Of a stretch of 64,000 nt of DNA, positions 1-9,006 are shown one piece after another; position 1 is the first letter of the stretch, and each line of letters opens with the position of its first letter. The stretch is from NCBI RefSeq assembly GCF_003609975.1, contig NZ_AP018400.1, positions 942,501 through 1,006,500 on the forward strand, read 5' to 3'. The stretch is from Streptococcus ruminantium (GTDB taxonomy: Bacteria > Bacillota > Bacilli > Lactobacillales > Streptococcaceae). The translations under genes and the position numbers were made by a program. The notes below the pieces were generated by a model. That model saw only the letters and a program-made list of their open reading frames with translations, was not told where the DNA came from and did no database searches.

Positions 1-407
1 GGCAAGAAGACCTGGATTTACTTTGATGAAATGCAGCTTCTGTTGTTGGATAAGTACGCTTCTGATTTCTTCTTCAAGCTCTGGAGTCGTGTCCGTAAGT
101 ATGGGGCCATTCAACAGGCATTACCCAGAACGTGGAAACTCTTTTATTAGATGCCAATGGCAGACGCATTATCGCTAATAGCGAGTTCATGATACTTCTA
201 AAACAAGCTAAGAGTGACCGAGAAGAGTTGGTACACCTCTTAGGGTTATCTAAAGAGCTTGAGAAATATTTGGTTAACCCAGAAAAGGGATCTGGATTGA
301 TTAAGGCAGGCTCAACGGTTGTTCCCTTTAGGAATAAAATCCCACTTCAAACCCAACTCTTTGACATCATGAGTACCGATCCAGAAAAGATGAGGGGTGA
401 ATCATGA
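1..407 (+). pseudogene. VirB4/TraE-like conjugation ATPase, C-terminal end, frameshifted
   Basis: The left edge cuts into a gene for the ATPase that powers type IV secretion during conjugation. Frame 1 reads a Walker B-like stretch (WIYFDEMQLLL) and ends at a stop at 148-150. The rest of the domain (ETLLLDANGRRIIANSEF onward) continues in frame 3 to 407. Adding one C near position 111 (ATTCAACAG to ATTCCAACAG) would give a continuous protein reading AIPTGITQNVETLLLDA, as expected for this family, so a single-base deletion is the likely cause. The gene overlaps the next one by 4 bp (ATGA), as in an intact transfer operon. Either the transfer ATPase is truncated or the base is a sequencing error. 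The N-terminal part lies outside the window. Confidence 0.75.
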
Positions 408-3190
408 CAAGAGAGCAACAGAAGGTCAAGGTTGCCCGTAAAACCTTTCAGAGTAGTTTAAAGGCTAGTCGTATCCATTACCGTAGGGAGAAGAAGGGGT
501 TAAAACGCTCACTTCCTAAACGACGCTTTATCATGCGCCGAGCTGAGAAAGCTGAAACAAGGGAACAACGTCAGACACTGAAGCAAAACTATCAGGAGGA
601 AAAAGACCTAGCGACAGATACCTTTAAGGAAGCGATTGCCTATGTGTCACCCAGATGGCTAAAGCGTAAGGAAATTAAGAAGTATCGGCTTCCTCAAGCC
701 AGACAGCGTCTAGCAGTTGCCAGAAAACACTTGGCTGAAGTCAAGATAGCAGAAAAAGAGGAGGAAGCTACTTCTAAGTTTACTTATCAGAAAGAGTCAA
801 GAGAACCGAAAACATCACGTTTTCATTTTCAGAAAGAGAAATCTCTTGACCGCCTTCAGGCAGAAAAAGAGGTTAAATCAGCTAAACGTGACGTGAAGCA
901 ACTGAAAAGAGCCCATCAGGCCAAGAAACCCTCAACCAAGGTCAAACGAGGGCTACGCTATGTTGCTTCGGAATCACTGGATGTCGTTGCTCAAGATGAT
1001 GACTTAGAGGGTATTCGAACTGTCAAGGATTTGAGCATTAAAAGCAGACGTTACGGAAGATTTACTTATCAGTCAGGAAAACTGCTGGTGAATAGTGGAC
1101 AGACTGGTGTGCGTTTCACAAAGGCAAAAATCTCCCATGGCAATGAACGGTACCAGAACTTCAAAAAGGGGAAAGGCTTTACTCGTGAGAAGTCTCTAAA
1201 GCCCAAAAGACACTACCACACCTTCCTCAAACAAGCTAGGAAAAACAGTGTGTCAGGACTAAAGGGGCTTGTTCAAGCGATTAAGAGTAGCTTGACCTTC
1301 TTTTCAACGATTGTTTTCAATCCCATGACTTGGGTGGTGTCAGGTCTTCTGATGATGAGTTTTGTCATAGGAATTTCAGGAATCACTCTCATTCAACAGG
1401 ACGAGAGTGAACTGACCAAAGCCTATACGCACATGACGTGGGAAGATGCGGAAAATACTAGAACTAACGCCACTGGTATTACCTACTACACGAAGATCGA
1501 TGAGGTCATGGCCTTTATGAACCTTAAGTATCAGGACTATGCTTTAGAAGAAGTCATGGAAGAGGGGAATGAGACCTATCAAGCCTATCTCAGTCAGCTT
1601 TGGCAGGACTTAAACGGTGGAGAGTCTTTGAAAGCCATACTTGAGTTGACCAAAGAGCCTACCTACAAACTCTCTGATGACGATAGGGAAGATTTAAAGG
1701 AATTAAGTGAAGAAGGCACCTATCTTGCCCTCCAAGAATTAGATAACCCCTTTCAAGGTCAGACTGAAAATGATACGCTTACCATGACGGTTCGCTATGG
1801 CTATGAGGTGATTGATGAGAAGCCAACGCTTCATCACCATATCATTCTAGAAGCTAAAGAAAATCAAGTGATTGTAGCTCCCATGGATGGTAAGGTTTCC
1901 CTAGATGGAGAGAATATTCTGACGTCAGGTAAGGGACTAAATAAGTCTCAACTGACCTTGTTTAATGTCCATATAGGTCGAGTGACAGACGGTCAGAAAG
2001 TTCAAGCAGGAGAGGTGATTGGTCAAACTAAGGATGGAGCTGGTCTTAAAGTGACCTATCAAAAGGTTGACGATGATTCAGAGAAACTGGTTTACGTCAA
2101 TCCGGCCTTTTACTTTCCTAAGGTCATTCAACTGCAAACGACCATTCTCCCTACTATCGGTCAATTTGGTGGGGATGAGTTTGCGAGAGCTAAAGCCATC
2201 TATGAGTATTTGAAGAATCAAGGGGCAACCAATCAAGCGATTGCGGCTATTTTAGGGAACTGGTCGGTAGAATCGTCCATCAACCCGAAACGAGCAGAAG
2301 GCGACTATTTGTCTCCTCCTGTTGGAGCGAGTGCTAACTCTTGGGATGATGAGGGGTGGCTATCCCTTAATGGTCCAGCTATCTATAATGGACGATACCC
2401 CAATATCCTAAGACGTGGCTTGGGCTTAGGGCAATGGACAAATACGGCAGATGGGTCACGTAGACACACCTTATTATTAGCATATGCCAAACAAAAGAAT
2501 CAAAAGTGGTATGACTTAGGTCTACAACTGGATTTTATGCTTAATGGGGATAATCCTTACTATACCAACTGGTTAAAAGACTTTTTCAAAAATTCAGGAA
2601 GTCCAGCCAGCCTCGCTCAACTCTTTCTCATCTACTGGGAGGGAAATAGTGGAGATAAACTCTTAGAGCGACAAACCAGAGCCACCGAGTGGTATTACCA
2701 AATCGAAAAGGGCTTTAGCCAACCCAATGGTGGAACTGCTCAAAGTGATCCAAAAGCTTTGGAGGCTGTTAGAGGAGACCTTTATGACAATTCTATTCCA
2801 GGTGGTGGTGATGGTATGGGCTATGCCTATGGGCAATGTACGTGGGGAGTAGCCGCCCGTATCAACCAACTGGGATTGAAACTCAAAGGTCAAAATGGCG
2901 AGAAAATTCCAATCATTAGTACCATGGGCAATGGTCAAGACTGGGTAGCCACAGCAGCACGCCTTGGTGGGGAAACAGGTAAGCTCCCAAAAGCAGGAGC
3001 GATTATCTCTTTTGCAGGAGGTGCTCATGGAACACCTGCCGCTTACGGTCACGTGTCGTTTGTCGAGAAGGTTTACCCAGATGGATCTTTCCTTGTTTCA
3101 GAAACCAACTACAATGGCAATCCTAACTATACTTTCCGTAAATTATCAGGAGTGGATAGCACGATTAGCTTTACCTATACGACGAAATAA
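404..3190 (+). CDS. Membrane-anchored conjugation cell-wall hydrolase (lysozyme-like plus CHAP)
   Basis: A 928-residue VirB1-type peptidoglycan hydrolase that should open the wall for the conjugation channel. Residues 1-290 are highly charged, Lys/Arg-rich and likely cytoplasmic. One membrane segment lies near 298-330 (NPMTWVVSGLLMMSFVIGI). Residues about 485-570 resemble a LytM/M23 beta domain but lack the usual zinc-ligand motifs, so it is probably degenerate. A phage-tail-type lysozyme domain follows (about 588-760, candidate catalytic Glu in NWSVESSINP). A C-terminal CHAP domain (about 808-928) has its Cys in YGQCTWG and His in YGHVSF. Translation is coupled to the VirB4-like gene by a 4-bp overlap. 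Equivalent two-enzyme proteins occur at this operon position in Tn916 and ICESa2603 relatives. Confidence 0.9.
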   Translation: MTREQQKVKVARKTFQSSLKASRIHYRREKKGLKRSLPKRRFIMRRAEKAETREQRQTLKQNYQEEKDLATDTFKEAIAYVSPRWLKRKEIKKYRLPQARQRLAVARKHLAEVKIAEKEEEATSKFTYQKESREPKTSRFHFQKEKSLDRLQAEKEVKSAKRDVKQLKRAHQAKKPSTKVKRGLRYVASESLDVVAQDDDLEGIRTVKDLSIKSRRYGRFTYQSGKLLVNSGQTGVRFTKAKISHGNERYQNFKKGKGFTREKSLKPKRHYHTFLKQARKNSVSGLKGLVQAIKSSLTFFSTIVFNPMTWVVSGLLMMSFVIGISGITLIQQDESELTKAYTHMTWEDAENTRTNATGITYYTKIDEVMAFMNLKYQDYALEEVMEEGNETYQAYLSQLWQDLNGGESLKAILELTKEPTYKLSDDDREDLKELSEEGTYLALQELDNPFQGQTENDTLTMTVRYGYEVIDEKPTLHHHIILEAKENQVIVAPMDGKVSLDGENILTSGKGLNKSQLTLFNVHIGRVTDGQKVQAGEVIGQTKDGAGLKVTYQKVDDDSEKLVYVNPAFYFPKVIQLQTTILPTIGQFGGDEFARAKAIYEYLKNQGATNQAIAAILGNWSVESSINPKRAEGDYLSPPVGASANSWDDEGWLSLNGPAIYNGRYPNILRRGLGLGQWTNTADGSRRHTLLLAYAKQKNQKWYDLGLQLDFMLNGDNPYYTNWLKDFFKNSGSPASLAQLFLIYWEGNSGDKLLERQTRATEWYYQIEKGFSQPNGGTAQSDPKALEAVRGDLYDNSIPGGGDGMGYAYGQCTWGVAARINQLGLKLKGQNGEKIPIISTMGNGQDWVATAARLGGETGKLPKAGAIISFAGGAHGTPAAYGHVSFVEKVYPDGSFLVSETNYNGNPNYTFRKLSGVDSTISFTYTTK

Positions 3191-3253
3191 AGTAAATTTT
3201 TTGGAGGATACATTTTTAGACATTTTTAGATAAATCTTTATATGACGTTTTAA

Positions 3254-3282
3254 TTGACATTAGGAAGTAGTTAGGTTATACT
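3254..3282 (+). promoter_or_regulatory. Sigma-70/SigA promoter of ncRNA 1
   Basis: TTGACA (3254-3259), a 17-bp spacer and TATACT (3277-3282) form a near-consensus promoter. It should start transcription near 3289, 160 bp before the PBECR4-like gene. Nothing else in the gap needs it, so it defines the transcript described next. Confidence 0.8.
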
Positions 3283-3288
3283 ATAAGT

Positions 3289-3433
3289 GTAGATAACAAG
3301 AGTATTTACTAAGCGTTAAGCATTATTGGTCGGTTGGTTTGACTGGTAGTGTTTGCTTTAGTAGGGTTGTGTGTGAACACCTCGAGCCAACAATGAAAAC
3401 ACTCGATGAAAGGATTCGTATGAATCCTTTTTT
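3289..3433 (+). ncRNA. Candidate structured ncRNA 1 upstream of a PBECR4-like gene
   Basis: About 145 nt between a strong promoter and an intrinsic terminator with no plausible ORF. By eye it can fold. TAAGCA near 3318 pairs with TGCTTTA near 3353, enclosing a G-U-rich hairpin (TTGGTC with GACTGG). GTGT-GTGA-ACAC forms a small hairpin. TCGA pairs with TCGA around the A-rich stretch near 3390. GTTGG in the first loop could pair with CCAAC at about 3387, which would make a pseudoknot. The 3' end is a perfect 9-bp stem with a T-run. Promoter, short RNA, terminator and nuclease gene in this order is the layout of type III toxin-antitoxin loci. I recognise no named RNA family. Boundaries are inferred from promoter and terminator. 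Confidence 0.6.
3409..3433 (+). terminator. Intrinsic terminator between ncRNA 1 and its nuclease gene
   Basis: AAAGGATTC (3409-3417), loop GTAT, GAATCCTTT (3422-3430), then more T. It would stop most transcription before the gene at 3449, limiting nuclease synthesis relative to the RNA. Confidence 0.8.
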
Positions 3434-3448
3434 CGTAGAAAGACTAAT

Positions 3449-4042
3449 ATGAATGGTGATTTATTAAAATTAGCAGCAAAAAATTTTGAACCTTTATTAA
3501 ATAAGAAAATTACAATTGAACTTGGTAGAAAAGGACAGAAAACGGTTTTAGATATTCTGTTTTCAAAAGACCATTTTTTTCACTTAGCTGGACTTCATAA
3601 ACTAAACGATATACATTTTAGCCATAAAAAATCTTCTCTAGTTTTTGATGATATTTTAGACGGTCGGATTAACTCTGACTTATTAGAATCTTCGTTGTAC
3701 TATGATAAAAAAGGGGTTAGGTCACGTTTAGAAATTTTGTCGTATTTATATGCTGGCTTTACAAAGCCTAATCTTGTCGTTAGAAAAGCAAAGAATTTCC
3801 CCATCAGAGGTAGTAAATTAAGATGGAGTTATTTGGTGGAATTTTACATTGATGACATCCGTCTAGGTGGGTTTTTTATTGATAACTATCGAAGTGGTCA
3901 TTCTAATGAATTTATTGGTGTCAGTATTTTTGAAAAATCTCAAAAAGATTATACTGTGAACCAAACGAAGTTTACAATACTTTCAATCTATGAAACTGAT
4001 ACTGTATCAGGAAATATAGAGGTGCTTTTCACTAGAATGTAG
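3449..4042 (+). CDS. PBECR4-like nuclease-domain protein (copy 1)
   Basis: A 197-residue protein that appears related to the PBECR4 group (Barnase-EndoU-ColicinE5/D-RelE-like nuclease fold). The recognisable motif is FFHLAGLHKL, matching PHLLGLSRDH in the second copy at 11614. A C-terminal beta-rich part follows (LRWSYLVEFYIDD, then LGGFFIDNYR). Family members are predicted RNases from toxin systems, and no substrate is known here. The ribosome site is weak (AGAAAG, 3437-3442) and lies directly behind a terminator, so expression should be low and RNA-controlled. A terminator follows at 4122. The fold assignment rests on the motif and on resemblance to the second protein, so a profile search is needed. 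An alternative is an Abi-type protein of another family. Confidence 0.6.
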   Translation: MNGDLLKLAAKNFEPLLNKKITIELGRKGQKTVLDILFSKDHFFHLAGLHKLNDIHFSHKKSSLVFDDILDGRINSDLLESSLYYDKKGVRSRLEILSYLYAGFTKPNLVVRKAKNFPIRGSKLRWSYLVEFYIDDIRLGGFFIDNYRSGHSNEFIGVSIFEKSQKDYTVNQTKFTILSIYETDTVSGNIEVLFTRM

Positions 4043-4121
4043 TTCTCCTAACATCTAGGTTGACAAAGTAGGGAAAAGGTTATATCATTTGGTTATCGAA
4101 TTGGGGCGTGTTAGTCACGTC

Positions 4122-4156
4122 TGGGAGGGTCTGATGCGTCAGTCCTCCCATTTTTA
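4122..4156 (+). terminator. Intrinsic terminator after PBECR4 copy 1
   Basis: GGGAGG...CTGA, loop TGCG, TCAG...CCTCCC followed by ATTTTT. It closes the first ncRNA-nuclease module and separates it from the adhesin leader that follows. Confidence 0.75.
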
Positions 4157-4198
4157 TTTATAAGCAATTTTCAGAGGTTATTGGTAGTGCTACAGATA

Positions 4199-4508
4199 GC
4201 TTTTTTTCTTTGTCCGTTTTTTGATGTGATACCAAAATCAAGCCGTCTTTTTTATGATGGGGAGAGAGTGACAGATTGTTGCTACTTATCAAAAGAAAAG
4301 AAGGACTTTTTTATGACCAAGCAATGTCATTATCACTTTTTAGTCAATCAGGAAAAAGCAGAAAAGTATGTCTTCCGTAAAAGCAAGAAGTACCGAACCC
4401 TGTGTTCGGTAGCTCTTGGAAGTATGGTGACGGCTGTTGTCGCTTGGGGTGGCCAAGTAGCACAAGCTGACTAAGTTGTAACACTTTCGCTAGATAATAC
4501 CGTTCAGA
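4199..4508 (+). repeat. Direct repeat, copy 1 (adhesin 5' region)
   Basis: About 310 bp nearly identical to 12299-12605. It covers the upstream sequence, the ribosome site and the signal-peptide codons of the surface adhesin. Each copy directly follows a PBECR4 module with its terminator. The two copies are 8.1 kb apart and enclose the glycocin cluster and the second ncRNA module. Confidence 0.9.
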
Positions 4509-4510
4509 GA
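4313..4510 (+). pseudogene. Truncated adhesin leader (signal peptide only)
   Basis: The start at 4313 encodes 53 residues matching the N terminus of the adhesin at 12409, including MTKQCH and RKSKKYRTLCSVALG. A G-to-T change turns the Glu codon after QAD into TAA at 4472-4474. Homology to the adhesin continues for about 35 nt, then stops at about 4510, where AT-rich cargo begins. It is the stump of a second adhesin gene, or of the original one displaced by the cargo. If expressed, the product would be a signal peptide and nothing more. Confidence 0.85.
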
Positions 4511-4631
4511 TTCTACAATTGTGATTATGAACTAGCATAAGTCTGCTATTTAAAGTTACACTTAAGAACAAAAATGACTATTTTAAGAACAAGCTACCTT
4601 TTGATATAGTTTTTGTTGTAGAATATCTTCA

Positions 4632-5978
4632 ATGAAAATAATTCAAGGCTGGAAGACACGTATGAGTTTAATAAATCCTATTCCAGATACTAACTGGTTA
4701 AAGAATAATAAAGATAATTTAAGGATTTCGGATGAAGCCTATCTTGAATTAGTACAAATTTATGATTTAATAGACTCCATAGATTGGGAGTATTCAAGAA
4801 TAAATGATGACGCAACTTTGATAGATAAAATAAATCAATTTGCGACTAATAGAAAAAAAACAACTGTATCCGTAGTATATATTGTAAAAAATGAAGAGAA
4901 CTTTATTTTAAAAAGTTTAGCAAGTATTATTGATTTTGCTGATGAAATTATTATTGTTGATACAGGTTCTACTGATGGTACTTTAGAATGTATAACTGAG
5001 TTATCACGTGAAAAATTTTTTTGTACACATTTGAATGGTGTGATGATTTTCAAAGGCTAGAAATTATGCTAATTCACATGCTTCATGTGATTGGATATTA
5101 GTTTTGGATGCTGATGAGGTTGTTGATGATTTCAAAATTTAAAGTTACTTTGTCATATTTTAAATTATTTGATAGTTTAAGTGATACTGTATTTAATTTT
5201 AATATAATTCGAGGAGTGATTATTATAAAACAGGAAAGTTAATTAGTAACAGGGCATTTCAATATAGAGGTAGAGTACACGAATCCTTCTATTCAATAAA
5301 TAACAAAGATATATTATGCTAATCTAAAATTAATGTTTATGGACAAAAAAGAAAATAAAGAGAAGGCAAGCTATTATAATGAGCATTATTAAAGACGATG
5401 CTAGATTACCCTACAGATAGTAGGTGGTGTTATTACTATTTTAGAGATAATTATAGTCAAATCAATTTGAATCAGATGTTTGAATATAGTTGTAAATCAA
5501 TATTTAAAAGAAATATTGTATCTGAAAATAATTTCATTTCAAATTATTTTTCTGTACATATAATTATGTTTATTTTGTCAAAATGATTGATGAAAATAAT
5601 TACATTCTTTTGATTGTTATCTAAATCTAAAAAAAAAGTCTCAGGACATTCAGATTTTATTTTTTTAAAATATGCACGTGAATTCAGGTTAATACAAGAG
5701 GATATTTTAAATTCTATGAAGAGTTTTTAGAAGAATATAATAAATGTTTATTTTCTGAAAATATATTTCTCCTAATTGTATAAATTCACTCTTGGGATAT
5801 TATCTATTTTAGGGGATTTTTTGAAGAGAGTGGTTTAATATTTAGAGAACTAAATTTAAATATCAGAGACTATCCTAGTTTCATTAATGAAAATTTAATT
5901 AATTACTTTCAAAAACATGATGAATCATATTCTTGTAATGATTTTAAGCGACTGAATCAATTGGAGGAAGATTTATGA
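4632..5978 (+). pseudogene. SunS-like family 2 glycosyltransferase of a glycocin cluster, decayed
   Basis: Pieces in several frames line up in order with SunS-type peptide glycosyltransferases, which attach a hexose to Ser, Thr or Cys of a glycocin precursor. The N-terminal piece reads VYIVKNEENFILKSL and IIIVDTGSTDGTLE, the nucleotide-sugar site. A shifted frame then gives FSKARNYANSHASCDWILV and LDADEVVDD (the DAD-like motif). Further pieces read QYRGRVHESFYS (compare GKVHEEP in SunS) and RWCYYYFRDNYS (compare the TPR-like part). At least four indels and several stops interrupt it, many being single-base losses in A or T runs. It ends by a 4-bp overlap with the next decayed frame. The enzyme cannot be made intact. 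Confidence 0.8.
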
Positions 5979-6320
5979 TAAAAGTAATTTATATAAAAAA
6001 GTTTATAAAACAGTTTATATATTGATTTTCAGAATTAGAACAAGAACCCTTATTTAATAATAAATTTCAGGATTGGAGAATGGTTTACTAATTCTGGCAA
6101 AGGTGGATTTGCAGTAGTATATTATCTCGGACGATTTTAAAAGTTATATTTTAAAAAAATGTAAAGATTACAGACGAGCAAAGATTAAATTTTTAAAGAT
6201 TATTTTCCGATTTCACAAATAGTGAAATTGAATTTTGAAATTGAACAAACAATCCACAATTTTAATTTTACATATAATATAAAACTACTTTTATTTATAA
6301 ACAGTTTATTAGGAGGTAAC
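5975..6320 (+). other. Decayed, unidentified stretch between glycosyltransferase and glycocin genes
   Basis: ATG at 5975 overlaps the glycosyltransferase stop (ATGA), so a second gene once followed. Only short pieces can be read (for example NNKFQDWRMVY) before stops. Glycocin clusters often hold a thioredoxin-like disulfide enzyme here, but I see no CxxC motif and assign no function. The last 20 bases carry the ribosome site AGGAGGT (6311-6317) of the glycocin gene. Confidence 0.4.
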
Positions 6321-6323
6321 ATC

Positions 6324-6515
6324 ATGACTCAAATGGAAAAATTTAATAAGATTTCTAAAACAGTTCTTAATGAAATAAGAGGAGGTGCATCGGTAAGTGC
6401 TAATTGTAAATGGGCGATTGTAACTTGTGCTCATGATACAATTTTAGCTGGCTTAGGTACTTCTGATCCAGGAAGTTCTTGTGCCTATATGAGGCGTGTA
6501 TGTAAGAAAAATTGA
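6324..6515 (+). CDS. Glycocin-type bacteriocin precursor (double-glycine leader, two CX6C motifs)
   Basis: A 63-residue peptide with a strong ribosome site (AGGAGGT) 7 bp before ATG. The leader MTQMEKFNKISKTVLNEIRGG is the double-glycine type cut by a C39 peptidase-transporter. The predicted 42-residue core has Cys at 7, 14, 32 and 39: CKWAIVTC and CAYMRRVC, two CX6C units. Known glycocins (sublancin, glycocin F) share this, with nested disulfides joining two helices. Sublancin has Cys at exactly 7 and 14. The interhelix loop has no fifth Cys but has Thr18, Thr25, Ser26, Ser30 and Ser31, so any sugar would be O-linked. The gene is intact, while its glycosyltransferase and transporter are broken. 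A terminator follows at 6565. Confidence 0.8.
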   Translation: MTQMEKFNKISKTVLNEIRGGASVSANCKWAIVTCAHDTILAGLGTSDPGSSCAYMRRVCKKN

Positions 6516-6564
6516 TAATAATATAGAGGAGTTTTTTTTGAGTAAGTTTTGCTATATGATTTTT

Positions 6565-6590
6565 ATGGGTGAAAATCTCACCCATTTTTG
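6565..6590 (+). terminator. Intrinsic terminator after the glycocin gene
   Basis: ATGGGTGA (6565-6572), short loop, TCACCCAT (6578-6585), then TTTTT. It makes the precursor a short abundant transcript with possible read-through to the transporter. Confidence 0.75.
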
Positions 6591-6717
6591 TGTTTGATCC
6601 CTAGTTGTTGCTCCAATATTTTAATTATAGATAGCATATAACTTTATTATGCTTCATTAGTCATTTTATAATATATCAAGGCTAAACACTAATACTAGTA
6701 AGGAGTATATTGAGTGA

Positions 6718-8826
6718 ATGAAATTTTCGAAACGTCATTATCGTGCTCAAGTTGATTCAAAAGATTGTGGAGTAGCTGCTTTGGCCATGGTGTTAGAATA
6801 CTATAATTCACATTATTCTTTAGCAGAACTTAGAGAAATGTTAGGTACAACTGAAAATGGGACTACTGCATTTAGTATAGTTTCTGTGGCAAATGAATTA
6901 GGGTTCGATACTGAAGCTATTTATGCAGATATTTCTTTATTTGACATAGAGGATATAAAATTTCCATTTATTGTACATATAAATAAGAATAATAAATTTT
7001 ATCATTACTATGTTATTATTGGCAGTGATAAAAATATATTTATATTGATCCTGATCCTCTGATAAAATTATCTAAACTAACTAAAGAACAGTTTCTTGCA
7101 GAATGGAGGGATAACTATATTATTAAAACCAAACCATGAGTACAAAATTAAAAGAAGAAGACAAGTTTTCCTTCTTTATTTACTTTACTGTTTAATCAAA
7201 AGAAATTAATTTTTTAATTATATTATTAACTTTAGCAGTAAACTTTATAAATATAATTGGTTCATACTATTTAAGAGAGTAATTGATTCTATATTCCTAA
7301 AGGGGCTGGATTTTCTAATCTAATGTCAATAAGCCTAATTGTTATTTATCTTATGCAACAGGTTTTTGTATTTGGTCAAGGTATTGATAACAGTTCTAAG
7401 TCAAATACTTTCAAAAAATATAATGCTGTCATATATTGCTCACCTTTTAAACTTCCTCTATCTTTTTTGCAACAAGAAGAACTGGCGATATTGTCTCTAG
7501 ATTTTCAGATGTAATATCATAATTGAAGTATTATCTAGTATAATTTTATCTGTAATACTAGATGTGTCAATAGTTACTGGAGTATCAATTGTACTTTTTT
7601 TTGCAAAGTAGTTATTATTTTTATTATAATTATTGCGTTTCCAATTTATGCTTTAGTAATTTTTATTCATGAAACCATTTAGACGTAGTAAAACTAGTGT
7701 AATGGAAGCAGGAGCTTCACTTTCCTCAGTTCTTATAGAAGATATAAATGGAATAGAGACAATAAAATCTCTTACTAGTGAGGTTGATCGCTATAAAAAA
7801 ATAAAGACAATTTAGTAATTATTAAAAAAATTACTTTTATAGTAAAGATAGTTGTTTCAAGATGTGTTAAAAAATTTACTCAATTGTTGTTTAATGTATT
7901 AATTTTATGGCAAGGTGCTATTTTAGTATTGAAGGAAAAAATATCATTGGGATCTTTGATAACTTTAATACTTTAGAACTTTATTTTCTGAATTCACTGG
8001 AGAACATTATTAATTTCACTAATTTCCAATCAGCAAGTGTTTGTATAATAGATTAGAAGAAATCTATTCGGTTCAATCGGAATTTCAGGATAAGTTCTTC
8101 ATAACAAATTTTAAATTGAATTCTAGTAAGATAGTAATTTCAAATTTAACCTACAAATATGGCTATAACAGCCTCTATTAAAGATATTAATTTAGTTATC
8201 GAGGAAGGTTGTAAAATAGCATTTGTTGGTCTTTCTGGTTCAGGAAAACAACTCTAGCAAAAATGTTAGTTAATTTTATGCCTCCTACCATGGAAGTATT
8301 GAATTTGGAGGAATTAATATTAATATTGATAAGAAGACTTTGAGACAATTGATTAATTATATACCCAGAAACCTTATATTTTTAACGGTACTATATTAGA
8401 TAATCTTTTATTAGGTGTTGAAGATGAAATTTCATTTGAAGAGATTAATAAAGCTACTGAGATTGCCGAGATAAAATCTGTTATAGAGAATTTACCGTTT
8501 GGATATGAACCGAACTTTCCACTGAACATAGCATTTTGTCAGGAGGTCAACTTCAGAGAGTTGCCATTGCACGTGCATTATTAACCAATCCTTCGGTATT
8601 AATCTTAGATGAGTCAACAAGTAATTTGGATAATTTAACGGAAAGAAAAATTATTGATAATTTAATGAGCTTAGATGCAACTGTAATATTTATTGCTCAC
8701 CGTCTTAATATAACAGAACAGGTTGAAAGGATATTTGTCATAGAAAATGGTATGATAATCGAAAACGGAAATCATGAAGATTTGATATTAAAACAAGGGT
8801 TTTATTCTAAAATATTAAAAGGTTAA
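6718..8826 (+). pseudogene. Bacteriocin peptidase-ABC exporter (C39), multiply frameshifted
   Basis: The start at 6718 encodes an intact N-terminal C39 peptidase domain (catalytic Cys in DSKDCGVAAL, His in FYHYYVI) that would cut double-glycine leaders during export. The open frame ends at 7062. Out-of-frame pieces then show the linker (DPDPLIKLSKLTKEQFLAEW), poorly readable membrane segments, and a Walker A (VGLSGSGK) where loss of one A breaks the frame at about 8252. The last piece (8536-8826) restores the ABC signature LSGGQLQRV, Walker B VLILDEST and the H-loop AHRLN. At least five disruptions are present. The parts match LagD/ComA/SunT exporters of about 700 residues. It was the dedicated exporter for the peptides at 6324 and 8848 and is now non-functional as a whole. 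Confidence 0.85.
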
Positions 8827-8847
8827 TTTTAAAATTGAGGAGTTAAT

Positions 8848-9003
8848 ATGAAAAATAATTTGTTAGATGATTATAGAAATTTTCCCAAAATATCAACGGA
8901 TAATTTGAAATCTATAAAAGGTGGAGGAGATACTGTCTTTAATAAAGTAAATCATTTCTTTTGTGATTTAATAAACTGTAGAGGAAAGGGGAGAATGAAT
9001 TGA
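8848..9003 (+). CDS. Double-glycine-leader peptide, candidate pheromone or second bacteriocin
   Basis: A 51-residue peptide with ribosome site GAGGAG 6 bp before ATG. The leader ends IKGG or IKGGG, and the core reads GDTVFNKVNHFFCDLINCRG plus a short basic tail, with a CX4C pair. It lies directly upstream of an HPK10 sensor kinase and a LytTR regulator, the usual place of an inducing peptide in bacteriocin loci (BlpC or PlnA type). The two Cys instead allow a small disulfide bacteriocin. I cannot separate these two roles. The exporter that would release it is broken. Confidence 0.6.
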   Translation: MKNNLLDDYRNFPKISTDNLKSIKGGGDTVFNKVNHFFCDLINCRGKGRMN

Positions 9004-9006
9004 TAA

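Noticed and set aside
2663..3052. A 129-codon open frame on the minus strand inside the cell-wall hydrolase gene
   Set aside because: It is a shadow of the CHAP-domain coding frame, has no ribosome site and encodes no recognisable protein.
5398..5586. A separate 62-residue gene
   Set aside because: Its residues match the middle of the SunS-like glycosyltransferase, so it is a piece of that pseudogene.
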